This document shows positions 17,441 to 26,574 of a stretch of DNA of 64,000 nt, piece after piece. The DNA lies in assembly GCF_016862435.1 (NCBI RefSeq), contig NZ_BOMY01000001.1:205192-269191 (forward strand), given 5' to 3'. The DNA is from Paractinoplanes tereljensis (lineage in GTDB: Bacteria; Actinomycetota; Actinomycetes; Mycobacteriales; Micromonosporaceae). The notes under the pieces were generated by a model. The model had not been told where the DNA came from. It ran no database searches and worked only from the letters and a program-made list of their open reading frames with translations. Numbering within the stretch: position 1 is the stretch's first letter; every line of letters starts with the position of its first letter. A program made the translations under genes and the position numbers.

Positions 17441-18620
17441 TGCCCGTGCACATCTCGTCGCTGGTGCCGTCGCCCCACACCACGTAGCGGGGCGGCAGCT
17501 TCTTCAGCTGCGGCAGCAGTCGGCGCAGCTTCGCGTCGTGCGTACACGTCACCCGCAGCGTGTCCCCCGGACCGATCTCCACCGGCGACGGCAGCTTCAT
17601 CAGCCGCTGGTTGTCGAAGTTGAACTGCGGCACGTCGAGTACGACCTTGGCGTTCGGCGTGCCCGGGTTGAGTTCGACCTTGATGGCCCGCCCGAGCAGG
17701 TGCATGTGGCCGAAACCGGCGAACAGCGTCATCGGCGCCGGCACCTTCTGGTCGCAGGTCTGGGTGTTACCGGGCTTCGGTACGCCGCCCGGATTGCATT
17801 CCTCCACCTGACGGTCCGCCGACTCGCCGACATCCGGTCCGAACCGCTTCGTCACGTCCGCGATCGAGGCCGCCCGGTCACAGAGCGGACCCGACTCGTC
17901 GGCGGCGCAGGGCAGGTCGGTCGGTGCGTCGAGCGGCAACGTGCCGAGTTCCCGGGTCTGCGGCGTGCCGTCGGTCAGCCGCAGCCGCACCGCCGAGCGG
18001 TCCGACCCGGCCGGTTTGCCGTCGGTCGCGAGCAGGTTGTAGTGGATCTGGAGGATGATCAGGCTGCCCGGCCCCACCTTGAAGCCGATGTCCTGGGTGA
18101 ACAGCGTCTCCGTGGCGCCCGGCGCCCAGGTGTCCACCCACGTCGCGCCCTGGTCGTCGCCCTCCACGTCGGCGCCGGGCACGCCGGTCCCGCCGAAACA
18201 CTGCCAGCCGAGGCCGGGCGTCTTCGCATCCTGCTCACGCACCAGGGCAGCGCGGTCCGGCGGCACCGCGTACACGATGGCGTGGTGCGCGATGGCGACG
18301 TTCTCCGGTGTGAATTGGGTACCGGTCAGGAACGCCGCCCTGGTCAGGCCCGGATCGATCAGCTGGCACCGGTACTCGTCCGTGCCGCCGCCCTCGGGCG
18401 CCGTAGGCGTGTAGGCCTCGGCCATCCTCAGGTCCAGGAACCGCTCGCCGGCGCGCAGCGGCTGCGGTGGAGCCGACGACGCGCCCGCGTGCATGCCGTG
18501 CGGGCCGGCAGTTGGGGGCGCCGCACTGTTGCCGGCGTCCGACCCGCAAGCGGCGACCGCTGTCACCAGCGTCATGGCGCCCGCTGCAAACATCCACCAT
18601 GGACTGTCAGGTTTCCTCAT
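17412..18620 (-). CDS. lipoprotein with copper type II (PHM-like) monooxygenase domain
   Basis: 402 residues. A signal peptide with lipobox (AVAAC, Cys about residue 25) predicts a membrane-anchored lipoprotein on the outer face. The body resembles copper type II ascorbate-dependent monooxygenases (peptidylglycine alpha-hydroxylating type). Likely metal ligands are visible: HHAIVY and QIHYN in the first half, GHMHLLGR in the second, and a Met in DEMCTGIM near the C-terminus, plus several Cys for disulfides. It may hydroxylate a substrate using copper and oxygen; the substrate is unknown. It is divergent from the MMPL gene and convergent with the LuxR regulator. Confidence 0.8.
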   Translation of the reverse strand: MRKPDSPWWMFAAGAMTLVTAVAACGSDAGNSAAPPTAGPHGMHAGASSAPPQPLRAGERFLDLRMAEAYTPTAPEGGGTDEYRCQLIDPGLTRAAFLTGTQFTPENVAIAHHAIVYAVPPDRAALVREQDAKTPGLGWQCFGGTGVPGADVEGDDQGATWVDTWAPGATETLFTQDIGFKVGPGSLIILQIHYNLLATDGKPAGSDRSAVRLRLTDGTPQTRELGTLPLDAPTDLPCAADESGPLCDRAASIADVTKRFGPDVGESADRQVEECNPGGVPKPGNTQTCDQKVPAPMTLFAGFGHMHLLGRAIKVELNPGTPNAKVVLDVPQFNFDNQRLMKLPSPVEIGPGDTLRVTCTHDAKLRRLLPQLKKLPPRYVVWGDGTSDEMCTGIMTVSPRAR

Positions 18621-18657
18621 GGCCCGAACGCTAGGACCGATTCCGTCCGGTTTCGTC

Positions 18658-18699
18658 GTACCGCGGTCGTCATTGCCGGGACGGAGGTGGTACCGCGGT
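18658..18699. promoter_or_regulatory. repeated GTACCGCGGT sites, 32 bp apart
   Basis: GTACCGCGGT occurs at 18658-18667 and again at 18690-18699, about three helical turns apart on the same face of the DNA. The core ACCGCGGT is palindromic. They lie between the divergent copper-monooxygenase lipoprotein (18620) and the MMPL gene (18794), so they could be paired operator sites for either. The binding protein is unknown. Confidence 0.5.
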
Positions 18700-18720
18700 A
18701 TTACGCCCGGAGCGGCGGAT

Positions 18721-18751
18721 TAACGATCGTCTCAGATTCGCTCGATACGAA
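18721..18751 (+). promoter_or_regulatory. 31-bp conserved upstream element, copy 2 (MMPL gene)
   Basis: Begins TAACGATCGTCTCAG and ends TTCGCTCGATACGAA. It is the partner of 16672-16702 and ends 43 bases before the MMPL start at 18794. TACGAA at 18746-18751 occupies the place of TATGAA in the other copy. Conserved sequence at a conserved distance to the start codon points to a shared promoter or activator site. Confidence 0.65.
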
Positions 18752-18793
18752 TTCGGCCTCGGACAAGCGATGCAACCCGTCAGGAGGCTATTG

Positions 18794-20935
18794 ATGTCAA
18801 TCAACGCAGCGCCGCCCAGGAAAACGCCGCCCGGTCGGTGGGTGCCGTGGCTGGTGATCGGCTTGTGGCTGGCGCTGGCGGCGGTCATGGTGCCGTTGAG
18901 CGGAAAGTTGAGCTCGGTCACCAAAGACCGGGCCGTGGACGCCCTGCCCGCCAGTGCCGAGTCCACCAAGGTGGCGGCGCTGGAGGACGGGCTTCCCGGC
19001 GGTGAGGACAACACGTTCGTCTTCGTGTACCACCGTGCGAGCGGTGTGAGCGATGCCGACCGGGCGGCGGTCGAGCGTCATTACAACACCTTTGCCAAGC
19101 GGTACCCGCCGAAGGTGGCGCCGCCGGCCGGCGAGCACGACGAGGGCCCGCCGGCGCAACGTTCCAAGGACGGCAAGGCGATAATGTTCGCCCTCAACGT
19201 GAGCACGACCTATGGCGACCCGTCGGAACTCATCGGCCCGTTGCGTGACACCGCGAAGGACCGGCCCGCCGGCCTGGACCTCGACGTGACCGGCCCGGCC
19301 GCGATCGACGCCGACATGGACGCCATCTACGACGGCATCGACGTGCAGGTGCTGCTCACCACCGTCGTCGTCGTCGCGCTCCTGCTCATCCTCACCTACC
19401 GCAGCCCGGTGTTGTGGTTCGTCCCGCTGATGGCCGTGGGCGCGGCCGCGCTGACCGCGATGGCGACCGTCTACCTGCTCGTCAAGGGCTTCGGCATCGT
19501 GATCAACAGCCAGAACTCGGCGCTGCTGACGATTCTGGTGTTCGGCGTCGGCACGGACTACGCGCTGTTGCTCATCGCCCGATATCGGGAGGCACTGCAC
19601 CACCACGAGAACGTCCGGGTCGCGATGGCCCACGCGCTACGCGGCGCGGCGCCGGCCATCGTCGCGTCCGCGGCCACCGTGGTCGCCGGCCTGCTGTGCC
19701 TGCTCGTCGCGGACCTGAACGAAACCCGCGGGTTGGGGCCGATCGGTGCGGCCGGCATCTTGTGCGCGCTGGTGGCCATGCTGACGTTGTTCCCGGCGGT
19801 GCTGGTGGTGCTCGGCCGGCGGATCTTCTGGCCGGCCATCCCGCGGTTCTCCGCCACGGTTGTGGAGCAGAAGCTGGGGCTGTGGGGAGGGCTCGGCGCC
19901 GCCATCAGCCGCCGCCGGTGGGTGGCGACGCTCGCTTCGCTCGGAGTCCTCGGCGCGCTCGTCTTCGGGCTGTCGGGCAACACCAGCATCCTGCGGGAGC
20001 AGGACCAGTTCCTGTCCGCGCCGGAGTCGGTCACCGGCTTCACCGTTCTGCGCCAGCACTTCCCGGAGCTCGGCGGCCAGCCGATGACGATCTACACGCG
20101 ACCGGCGTACCAGGAACGGGTTCTCAACGTCGTCAAGGACATCCCCGGTGTTGCCCAGGCCATTCCGGGTGAGACCAGGGGCGGCTGGGTCGACATCTCC
20201 GTGTTCCCGAAGGACGCGCCGGACACCGCCGCGGAGTACGACACGATCAAGCGGGTGCGCACCGCCGTGCACGCGGTGAACGGGGCGGAGGCGATCGTCG
20301 GCGGGCCGAGTGCGGAGCACCTCGACACCGACGTGACCACCAGCCGCGACCAGAAGCTGGTGATCCCGCTGGTGCTCGGCGTCATCCTGATAATCCTCGG
20401 GCTGCTGCTGCGGGCGGTCGTGGCCCCGCTGGTCCTGATGGTCACCGTGATCGTCTCGTTCGCCGCCGCCTTCGGCGGCAGCGTGTTCGTCTTCGACACG
20501 ATCCTCGGGTTCAAGGGTGTCGACTATTCGGTGCCGCTGCTGGCATTCATGTTCCTGGTGGCGCTCGGCGTGGACTACAACATCTTCCTGGCCAGCCGGG
20601 CCCGTGAGGAGACCGCACGTCTGGGCACCAGGGAGGGCATGCTCAAAGCCCTCTCCGCCACCGGCGGCGTCATCACCTCGGCCGGCCTGGTCCTGGCGGC
20701 CACGTTCGCGGTCCTCGTCTCACTTCCGATGGTGATGCTGATCGAGCTCGGTTTCCTGGTCGCCTTCGGCGTGCTGCTCGACGCGCTGCTGGTGCGGTCG
20801 GTCCTGGTGCCCGCCCTCACGCTCCTGATCGGCCGGCGGATCTGGTGGCCGAGCCGGCTGTCCCGTCCAGTGGCCGGGCCGCCGATCGCTCGACACACGC
20901 TCGCCGACGAGGAGGAGCCCGCGCTGCAACGGTGA
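18794..20935 (+). CDS. MMPL/RND-family membrane transporter
   Basis: 713 residues. An N-terminal helix is followed by a large extracytoplasmic domain (to about residue 175), a five-to-six-helix block with the NSQNSALLTILVFGVGTDYALLLI signature in pieces (GTDYALLL near residue 255), a second extracytoplasmic domain, and a second helix block with the matching ALGVDYNIFL. This repeated layout is typical of MMPL proteins, which export lipids or other envelope molecules using proton force. ATG 18794 has AGGAGG 6 bases upstream; an upstream in-frame start at 18770 lacks one. Expression probably depends on the 31-bp element shared with the LuxR regulator. Confidence 0.93.
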   Translation: MSINAAPPRKTPPGRWVPWLVIGLWLALAAVMVPLSGKLSSVTKDRAVDALPASAESTKVAALEDGLPGGEDNTFVFVYHRASGVSDADRAAVERHYNTFAKRYPPKVAPPAGEHDEGPPAQRSKDGKAIMFALNVSTTYGDPSELIGPLRDTAKDRPAGLDLDVTGPAAIDADMDAIYDGIDVQVLLTTVVVVALLLILTYRSPVLWFVPLMAVGAAALTAMATVYLLVKGFGIVINSQNSALLTILVFGVGTDYALLLIARYREALHHHENVRVAMAHALRGAAPAIVASAATVVAGLLCLLVADLNETRGLGPIGAAGILCALVAMLTLFPAVLVVLGRRIFWPAIPRFSATVVEQKLGLWGGLGAAISRRRWVATLASLGVLGALVFGLSGNTSILREQDQFLSAPESVTGFTVLRQHFPELGGQPMTIYTRPAYQERVLNVVKDIPGVAQAIPGETRGGWVDISVFPKDAPDTAAEYDTIKRVRTAVHAVNGAEAIVGGPSAEHLDTDVTTSRDQKLVIPLVLGVILIILGLLLRAVVAPLVLMVTVIVSFAAAFGGSVFVFDTILGFKGVDYSVPLLAFMFLVALGVDYNIFLASRAREETARLGTREGMLKALSATGGVITSAGLVLAATFAVLVSLPMVMLIELGFLVAFGVLLDALLVRSVLVPALTLLIGRRIWWPSRLSRPVAGPPIARHTLADEEEPALQR

Positions 20936-20943
20936 GCGCGGGG

Positions 20944-22395
20944 TCAGCGCGCCGCGGTGCCCTCCCCGGCAGCGCGGCGCGCGATCGGGGCGGGCGGGGC
21001 CGCGGCCGGAAGGTCGACCCGAAGCAGGGCGCCACCGCGTGCGGAGCGGGCGACGGTGGCCCGGCCGCCGTGGGCGTCGACGACCCGCTGCACGATCGAC
21101 AGCCCCAGACCGGATCCCGGCAGCGCCCGAGCGCTGTCGGCACGGTAGAACCGATCGAACACCCGCGGTACGTCGACGGCGTCGATGCCCGGCCCGGCGT
21201 CGTCGACCTCGAGCACCGCCGACCCGCCCTCGGCACGCAGCCGGACCTGGACCGGCTGATCCGCGGGGGACCACTTGCCGGCGTTGTCGATGAGGTTGAG
21301 CACCGCCCGCTGGAGCGCAGCGGGACGCCCGCTCACCCACACGGAGGTCACGTCGAGCGCGACCTCGACATCGGGCACGCGGGAATGCGCCTGGGCCGCG
21401 GCGGCCACCACCACGTCGGCGAGGTCGAGCAGCTCGGTGCTCTCGTCGCTGACGTCACCGCGTGCCAGGTCGGTCAGCTCGGCGGCAAGGGTGCTCAACT
21501 CGGCCACCTGAGTACCGAGATCGTTGATCAGCCGGGTCCGGCTCTCCGCCGAGAGGGCAGTGTCGAGGGTGCCGCGCCGGTCGAGCCGGACCAGCAGCTC
21601 GATGTTGAGGCGCAGGCTGGTGAGCGGAGTCTTGAGCTCGTGGGCGGCGTCCTCGGCGAGCAGCCGCTGGGCCCGCCGGGAGTCCCGGAGCGCGGCGAGC
21701 ATCGCGTTGATCGACTGGATCAGCCGCCGGATCTCCCCACCGCCCTCATCCGGGATGTCGGCGTCGAGATCCCGGGTGCGCGCGACACGTACCGCGGCGG
21801 CGGTCAGCCGGTCGATCGGTGCCAGCGCGGTCCGCGCCACGGTCCGCCCGACAAGGGCACCGCCGACCACGCAGAACAGCCCGATCAGCAGCATCCCGAA
21901 CCCGAACTGGTTGATCGGGCTGTCGTCGGCGACGCGGGCCACCTGGACCGCGCCGTCGCCCGCCCGCAGCGTGTAGATGAGGTAGCCGTCCTCGTCGCTG
22001 TCGCCCGACTCCATCAGGTCGGCCGACGCGCCCTGCGCCACGCGCCCGGCCTGCTCGCTGACCGGGGGCAGCGCGGGTTGGCCGGCCGGCACGCGGGTCG
22101 AGCCGTCGGGCAGGATGACCCGCACCAGCCGACCGGATCCGGGATACGGCGGTAGCTGGACTCGCGCCACACCGGCGTGCTCCGCGTCTGCCGCCAGGAC
22201 GCGGGAGTCGGCGCGCAGCTGATTCTCGGCGCTGTCCTGCAGCGACCAGTCCAGCAGCTCGCTGGCCACCTGGAAGGCCACGAACACGCTTACCGCGATG
22301 GCCGTCGCCGCGATCACCGTCAGCCTGGTCCGCAGGGACCGCCGGCGCCACCACCCGGTCAGCCGGCGTGGTTCCCGGCCGGCAGGCCTGCTCAC
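20944..22395 (-). CDS. sensor histidine kinase (HAMP, HisKA, HATPase)
   Basis: 483 residues. Two membrane helices (about 25-45 and 165-183) bracket a 120-residue extracytoplasmic sensor, followed by HAMP, a HisKA box with phosphorylated H252 ([12 protein letters not shown]), an N box ([10 protein letters not shown]), and G boxes ([17 protein letters not shown]). GTG 22395 overlaps the response-regulator stop (GTGA), so the pair is translated together and is a complete two-component system. Order and domain layout are like the MprAB/PrrAB envelope-stress systems of mycobacteria. It is convergent with the MMPL gene, eight bases apart, which may be a target (inference). Confidence 0.94.
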   Translation of the reverse strand: MSRPAGREPRRLTGWWRRRSLRTRLTVIAATAIAVSVFVAFQVASELLDWSLQDSAENQLRADSRVLAADAEHAGVARVQLPPYPGSGRLVRVILPDGSTRVPAGQPALPPVSEQAGRVAQGASADLMESGDSDEDGYLIYTLRAGDGAVQVARVADDSPINQFGFGMLLIGLFCVVGGALVGRTVARTALAPIDRLTAAAVRVARTRDLDADIPDEGGGEIRRLIQSINAMLAALRDSRRAQRLLAEDAAHELKTPLTSLRLNIELLVRLDRRGTLDTALSAESRTRLINDLGTQVAELSTLAAELTDLARGDVSDESTELLDLADVVVAAAAQAHSRVPDVEVALDVTSVWVSGRPAALQRAVLNLIDNAGKWSPADQPVQVRLRAEGGSAVLEVDDAGPGIDAVDVPRVFDRFYRADSARALPGSGLGLSIVQRVVDAHGGRATVARSARGGALLRVDLPAAAPPAPIARRAAGEGTAAR

Positions 22396-23084
22396 GGAGG
22401 AGTCTCCCGCAACGTGTATCCCAGGCCGCGCAGCGTGTAGATCAATCGCGGCTCGCCCTCGGCCTCCATCTTGCGGCGCAGGTAGCTCACGTACACCTGA
22501 AGGTTGTTGGCGGTGGCGCTCATGTCGAAGCCCCAGATCGCCTCGAACAGCGCGTCGCGGGTCAAGACCCGGGTCGCGTTGCGCAGGAGGACCTGCAGGA
22601 GGGAGAACTCGGTCCGGGTCAGGTGCAGCGACCGCCCGCCCCGCCATGCCTCGAACCGGTCGGGATCGAGCCGGACGTCGGCGAACGACAGGATCTGCGA
22701 CTCGCCGTCGGCCGGCGTGCGCCGGCGCAGCAGGGCCCGCACCCGGGCCAGCAACTCCTCGGTGGCGAACGGCTTGGGCAGGTAGTCGTCGGCGCCCGCG
22801 TCGAGCCCCGCGACCCGATCGGAGACCTGGTCCCGGGCGGTCAGCATCAGCACCGGCAGATCCCGGCCCGCGGCCCGCAACCGCCGGCAGGTCTCCAACC
22901 CGCCGAGGCGAGGCATCATCACGTCGAGGATCAGCAGATCCAGCGCGTCACCGCCCGCCCCATCGACCCCGTCGAGCACGGCGAGACCGTTGGCGACGGT
23001 GCTGGTGTCGTAACCCTCGACCTGGAGCACCCGCTCCAGCGACTCACGGATGGCCCCGTCATCGTCCGCGATCAGGATCCGCAC
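22392..23084 (-). CDS. OmpR/PhoB-family response regulator
   Basis: 230 residues from GTG 23084: a receiver domain with DDD near residue 7, phosphoacceptor D54 ([10 protein letters not shown]), Thr (MLTARD) and Lys (YLPKPF), then a winged-helix DNA-binding domain ([17 protein letters not shown] ... YLRRKME). An in-frame ATG at 23120 would add 12 residues but has GGGGAGG touching the start codon, too close to work well, whereas GTG 23084 has GGAAGG about 9 bases upstream and gives the usual N-terminus VRILIADDD. It is the partner of the histidine kinase that overlaps its 3' end. Confidence 0.93.
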   Translation of the reverse strand: MRILIADDDGAIRESLERVLQVEGYDTSTVANGLAVLDGVDGAGGDALDLLILDVMMPRLGGLETCRRLRAAGRDLPVLMLTARDQVSDRVAGLDAGADDYLPKPFATEELLARVRALLRRRTPADGESQILSFADVRLDPDRFEAWRGGRSLHLTRTEFSLLQVLLRNATRVLTRDALFEAIWGFDMSATANNLQVYVSYLRRKMEAEGEPRLIYTLRGLGYTLRETPP

Positions 23085-23146
23085 GCCGGCCCGCCTTCCA
23101 GTCGATGCTTTGCCGCTCATCCTCCCCGATCAACCTGAAGCCAGGA

Positions 23147-23599
23147 TTAGAAGAGTCGGGGGAAACCGGTCCGGGCGAACGGGACCTCGTCCAGGAACGC
23201 CTGCACGCAGGCGGCGGAGTACGGGACGGTGTCCGGCGGCAGGGCGGCGGGCGGGAACCAGTTGATGGCGGCGCATTTGTGGGGCTCGGCGTTGATCGGG
23301 GTGCCGTGCCGGGACGGGTCGAGCGCGGTGGCGAAGACCAGGCCTATTCGGGTATGGCCGTCGGGATTTCGGATGTGGACGGTGGCCGCCAGACGTAGGT
23401 CGGCCGGGGTCAGGCGCAGGCCGATCTCCTCGCGGGCCTCCCGGGCCATGCCGGTCAGGGCGTCCTCGCCGAGTTCCAGCTTGCCGGAGGGCAGGTTCCA
23501 CTGGCCGTCGGCGTAACCGGTGTTCTCTCGCAACGCGAGCAGGATCCGGGCGCCGCGGGTGAGCACCAGGTGCAGGTCGACAGGATGCGTAGGGCTCAC
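23147..23599 (-). CDS. Nudix hydrolase
   Basis: 150 residues with a complete Nudix box, GKLELGEDALTGMAREAREE followed by IGL (about residues 40-62), i.e. the GX5EX7REUXEEXGU signature that binds magnesium. The N-terminal LALRENTGYADGQWNLPSG is typical of MutT/ADP-ribose-type enzymes. It hydrolyses some nucleoside diphosphate linked to X, perhaps an oxidised nucleotide or a nucleotide sugar. GTG 23599 is used. It starts ten bases after the GH20 stop on the same strand, so it may be the second gene of that transcript. Confidence 0.9.
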   Translation of the reverse strand: MSPTHPVDLHLVLTRGARILLALRENTGYADGQWNLPSGKLELGEDALTGMAREAREEIGLRLTPADLRLAATVHIRNPDGHTRIGLVFATALDPSRHGTPINAEPHKCAAINWFPPAALPPDTVPYSAACVQAFLDEVPFARTGFPRLF

Positions 23600-23609
23600 C
23601 GAGGTGACC

Positions 23610-25223
23610 CTACCGGCGCAGGTCGGCCGTCATCTCGTGCAGCTCGGCGAGTCGGTCCGGCAGGCTGCGCGGGTGGCCGGGGGCATCCGGCCGGGCGTCC
23701 TGCGGGCGCGGGCCGGTCATCGGGCGGTAGTTGACGCCCAGCGCGTCCAGTCGCGGCAGGTGCGCGGCCAGGCGGGCGCTGAAATCGGCGAAATCCCGCG
23801 CGGCGGAGGACCACACGGTCTCGGCGAACGCGCACAACCGCGGGTACGTCATGTAGTCGACGCGGCGGGCCGATTCCATGTGTTCGGTCCAGACGTTGGC
23901 CTGGCCGCCCAGCACGTTGGCGGCCGCCGCGCCGGGCAGGCCCGCCGGGACCGGGTCGAAGCGGTAGACGTCGGCCAGGGTGAGCCGGGTGCCGACCGGG
24001 GTGGGTTCGCCGGGGTCGTCCGACTGCCGATAGTCCAGGTAGCACGAGATGTCGGGGCAGGAAACCACCGAAACCCCGGCCTGGGCGGCCAGCACGGTCG
24101 GGGGCACGCCGCGCCAGGCGGCGATCACGGCCTTGGCGGGTACGCCGTACGCCAGCAACTCGTCCCACCCGAAGACGCGCCGCCCCCGCTCGGCCAGGAA
24201 CGAGGCCATCTGTGCGGTGAACCATCCGTGCAGCTCGGCCGGGCCGGCCAGCCCTTCCCGCCCGATCACCGGACTGTCCGCCCACTCGTCGGCGGGGCAC
24301 TCGTCGCCGCCGATGCCGATCAGCGGCGACGGGAAGATCTCGCACACGAACGACAGCACGTCCCGGCAGAACGACAACGACTCGGCCGACAGGTTGAGCA
24401 CGTGGGTGGAGATCCCCCAGCCGGTACGGACCGGACCCCGGTAGCCGTTCCCCAGCGACGGATAGGCGGCGATCGCGGCCTGCATGTGCCCGGGCATGTC
24501 CACCTCGGGCACCACCGTCACGCAGCGTTCCGCCGCATAGGCCACGATCCGTCGCAGGTCGTCGGCGGTGTAGAACCCTCCGTGCGGGCGCCCGTCATAC
24601 CGTCCGTGCACTCGCGACCCGAGCATCGTCTCCGGCCGCCACGCCCCGACCGAGGTGAGCCGCGGCCACCCCGGCACCTCGATGCGCCAGCCCTGGTCGT
24701 CGGTCAGGTGCAGGTGCAGGACGTTGAGCTTATGAAACGCGGCGAGGTCGACGAACCGCAGCACGTCCGCGACGGGCATGAAGTGCCGCGCCACATCGAG
24801 CATCACCCCGCGCCACGGAAACCGGGGCGAGTCCGAAATATCGGTAAAGGGCACCGGCCACGACCCGGCGCGGCGCAGCGCGGCGGGCGGCAACAGCTGC
24901 CGCAACGTCTGCGCGCCGTAGAAGACTCCGGCGGCCGAACCGCCCGCGACCGATATGCCGTCGGCGGCGACCCGCAGGGCGTAACCCTCACTCGGCAAGC
25001 CGGGATCGATCTCCAGCCGCACCGCGGCCGATTCTCCGAGCGGAAGGTCGAGGACGAGTTCCTCGCGCAGCCACCCGGCGACGCCGCCGAGCCCTTCGCC
25101 CAGGGAAAGGCGGGCGTCCGGGCCGAGAACGAAGGTTCCGCTGCTCGGGCGCACCTCGGACGGCCGCGGAATCACCGACACGTCCCGTCGGCTGGGTGGC
25201 GGCACCAAGGATGCGGGCGACAC
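23610..25223 (-). CDS. GH20 beta-N-acetylhexosaminidase
   Basis: 537 residues: a GH20b N-terminal domain (about 1-130), then the catalytic TIM barrel starting FPWRGVMLDVARHF, with HLHLTDDQGWRIE, EVDMPGHMQA, and the catalytic Asp-Glu pair in IGIGGDECP. Many homologues have His where the G precedes IGGDE (HIGGDE), so that residue is changed. It should release terminal GlcNAc/GalNAc from chitooligosaccharides or glycans by substrate assistance. No signal peptide is seen, so it probably acts on imported sugars. GTG 25223 has GGAGG five bases upstream. It is divergent from the regulator at 25294 across an operator dyad. Confidence 0.92.
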   Translation of the reverse strand: MSPASLVPPPSRRDVSVIPRPSEVRPSSGTFVLGPDARLSLGEGLGGVAGWLREELVLDLPLGESAAVRLEIDPGLPSEGYALRVAADGISVAGGSAAGVFYGAQTLRQLLPPAALRRAGSWPVPFTDISDSPRFPWRGVMLDVARHFMPVADVLRFVDLAAFHKLNVLHLHLTDDQGWRIEVPGWPRLTSVGAWRPETMLGSRVHGRYDGRPHGGFYTADDLRRIVAYAAERCVTVVPEVDMPGHMQAAIAAYPSLGNGYRGPVRTGWGISTHVLNLSAESLSFCRDVLSFVCEIFPSPLIGIGGDECPADEWADSPVIGREGLAGPAELHGWFTAQMASFLAERGRRVFGWDELLAYGVPAKAVIAAWRGVPPTVLAAQAGVSVVSCPDISCYLDYRQSDDPGEPTPVGTRLTLADVYRFDPVPAGLPGAAAANVLGGQANVWTEHMESARRVDYMTYPRLCAFAETVWSSAARDFADFSARLAAHLPRLDALGVNYRPMTGPRPQDARPDAPGHPRSLPDRLAELHEMTADLRR

Positions 25224-25234
25224 GGGACCTCCAA

Positions 25235-25262
25235 AACGAACCAGGTTCGCATATAGTTCGTT
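25235..25262. promoter_or_regulatory. nested GTTCG-type dyads between GH20 and regulator
   Basis: AACGAAC (25235-25241) and GTTCGTT (25256-25262) are inverted copies 14 bases apart, and a tighter dyad CGAACC-A-GGTTCG occupies 25237-25249, so three half-sites (one inverted, two direct) are packed into 28 bp. The site sits in the 70-bp divergent gap, right beside the GH20 Shine-Dalgarno, a good position for repression by the regulator encoded at 25294. Confidence 0.65.
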
Positions 25263-25293
25263 GATCGGTGGCGGGTGTCAACGGGGTGGGATC

Positions 25294-26574
25294 ATGCGGA
25301 TCGGGCTGGTGGTGCACGCCGGGCATCGGCCGCGCTTCGCCGACGCCGCGCGGACCCTCGACGGGGTCGAGCTCGTCTGGGCGGTCTACGACCGGGACGA
25401 GGAGATCCGCGAGCTGATCGGTGGGTTGCTCCGCGAGACGCGACTCGACGGCTTGCTGCTGGGCCTTTTGCCGTACGCGCATGGTCGTGATCTTCTTCCG
25501 CCGGCCCTGCCGGTCGCCGTCCTGGCGGCCGCCGCCCTTGATCTGGCCCTGGCCTGGGCGAAAGCCCGGGGCCACGGGTGGCCGGCGACACCGGTGGCGA
25601 TCGACACCTTCGACCGGGAGGTCGTCGACGAGGTGGCGGGGGCGCTCGATCTCGATCCGGACCGGATCGCCGTGCTGCCGTTCGATCCGAACCAGCCGAT
25701 CGACGAGATCGTCGCCTTTCACCGGCGGCAACTGGCCGAGACCGGGGCCGGTTACCTGATCACCGCGCGGACCGCGGTGGCCGCGGCGCTCGGCGCCGAG
25801 ACAGCGGTGCTGCACGCGGCTCCGACCGCGCAGACCATCCGGGCCGGGTTGCACGAGCTGGTGGTGCGGGCGCGCGAGCGGCAACGGTTCGCCACCGGGC
25901 TGTTCCTGCTCGGGGCGCCGGGCAGCGACCGGGCCCGGGTCGGGCTGCAGCACCTGCTGCTGCACGCGCCGGAGTTCGCCGACGCCTGGATCGACCAGCG
26001 CGGGCATCGGGCGTTGCTGGCGTTCGCGCCGGCCTCGCTGTTCGAGACCGCGACCCGGCAGTGGGTGGGGCTTCCGGTGCTGGCCGAGGCCCGCGACCAG
26101 CTGGGCGTGCGGGTGGTGGCCGGGTTCGGGATCGGCGCCTCGGCCCGGCTCAGCGTCGACCTGGCCGAGCAGGCGGCTGCCCGGGCCGAGCAGGAGCAGG
26201 GTTCGGTGGCCTACCTGTTCACCGACGACGGCGTGACGATCGGGCCGATGGGCGCGGCCGGCGCACCACCCCCGCTGACCTGGACCCATCGCGAGCACGG
26301 CGAGCTGGAAAATCTGGCCGGGCGGGCCGGGCTGAGCCCGGCGACGCTGTCCCGGCTGGCGGCGGTGGAGCGCGGGCTGGGCGGCCGGCTGGTCTCGCCG
26401 GGCGAGCTGGCCCGCGCGATGGGCATCACCGATCCGAGTGGCCGCCGCCTGATCCGCAAACTGACCGACGCGGGCCTGGTCATCGTGGGTGGCAGCACCC
26501 AGGTGACCCGCAAGGGCCGCCCGGCGCGCCTGTATCGCCTGGCCATCACAAGCGCGCTGGAGGCCGCCGGATGA
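25294..26574 (+). CDS. transcriptional regulator with N-terminal sensor and C-terminal winged helix
   Basis: 426 residues. The last ~85 residues form a winged helix (LSPATLSRLAAVERGL, LARAMGITDPSGRRLIRKL, VTRKGRPARLY). The first ~340 are two alpha/beta segments (MRIGLVVHAGHRPRFADAA, then LITARTAVAAALGAETAVLH) resembling the PrpR_N-type or periplasmic-binding-like sensors, but I do not recognise the family. ATG 26571 of the amidohydrolase overlaps its stop (ATGA), so it heads that operon and probably controls it and the divergent GH20 gene through the dyads at 25235-25262. The ligand is not known; an amino sugar or acylated amino compound would fit the neighbours (inference). Confidence 0.65.
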   Translation: MRIGLVVHAGHRPRFADAARTLDGVELVWAVYDRDEEIRELIGGLLRETRLDGLLLGLLPYAHGRDLLPPALPVAVLAAAALDLALAWAKARGHGWPATPVAIDTFDREVVDEVAGALDLDPDRIAVLPFDPNQPIDEIVAFHRRQLAETGAGYLITARTAVAAALGAETAVLHAAPTAQTIRAGLHELVVRARERQRFATGLFLLGAPGSDRARVGLQHLLLHAPEFADAWIDQRGHRALLAFAPASLFETATRQWVGLPVLAEARDQLGVRVVAGFGIGASARLSVDLAEQAAARAEQEQGSVAYLFTDDGVTIGPMGAAGAPPPLTWTHREHGELENLAGRAGLSPATLSRLAAVERGLGGRLVSPGELARAMGITDPSGRRLIRKLTDAGLVIVGGSTQVTRKGRPARLYRLAITSALEAAG

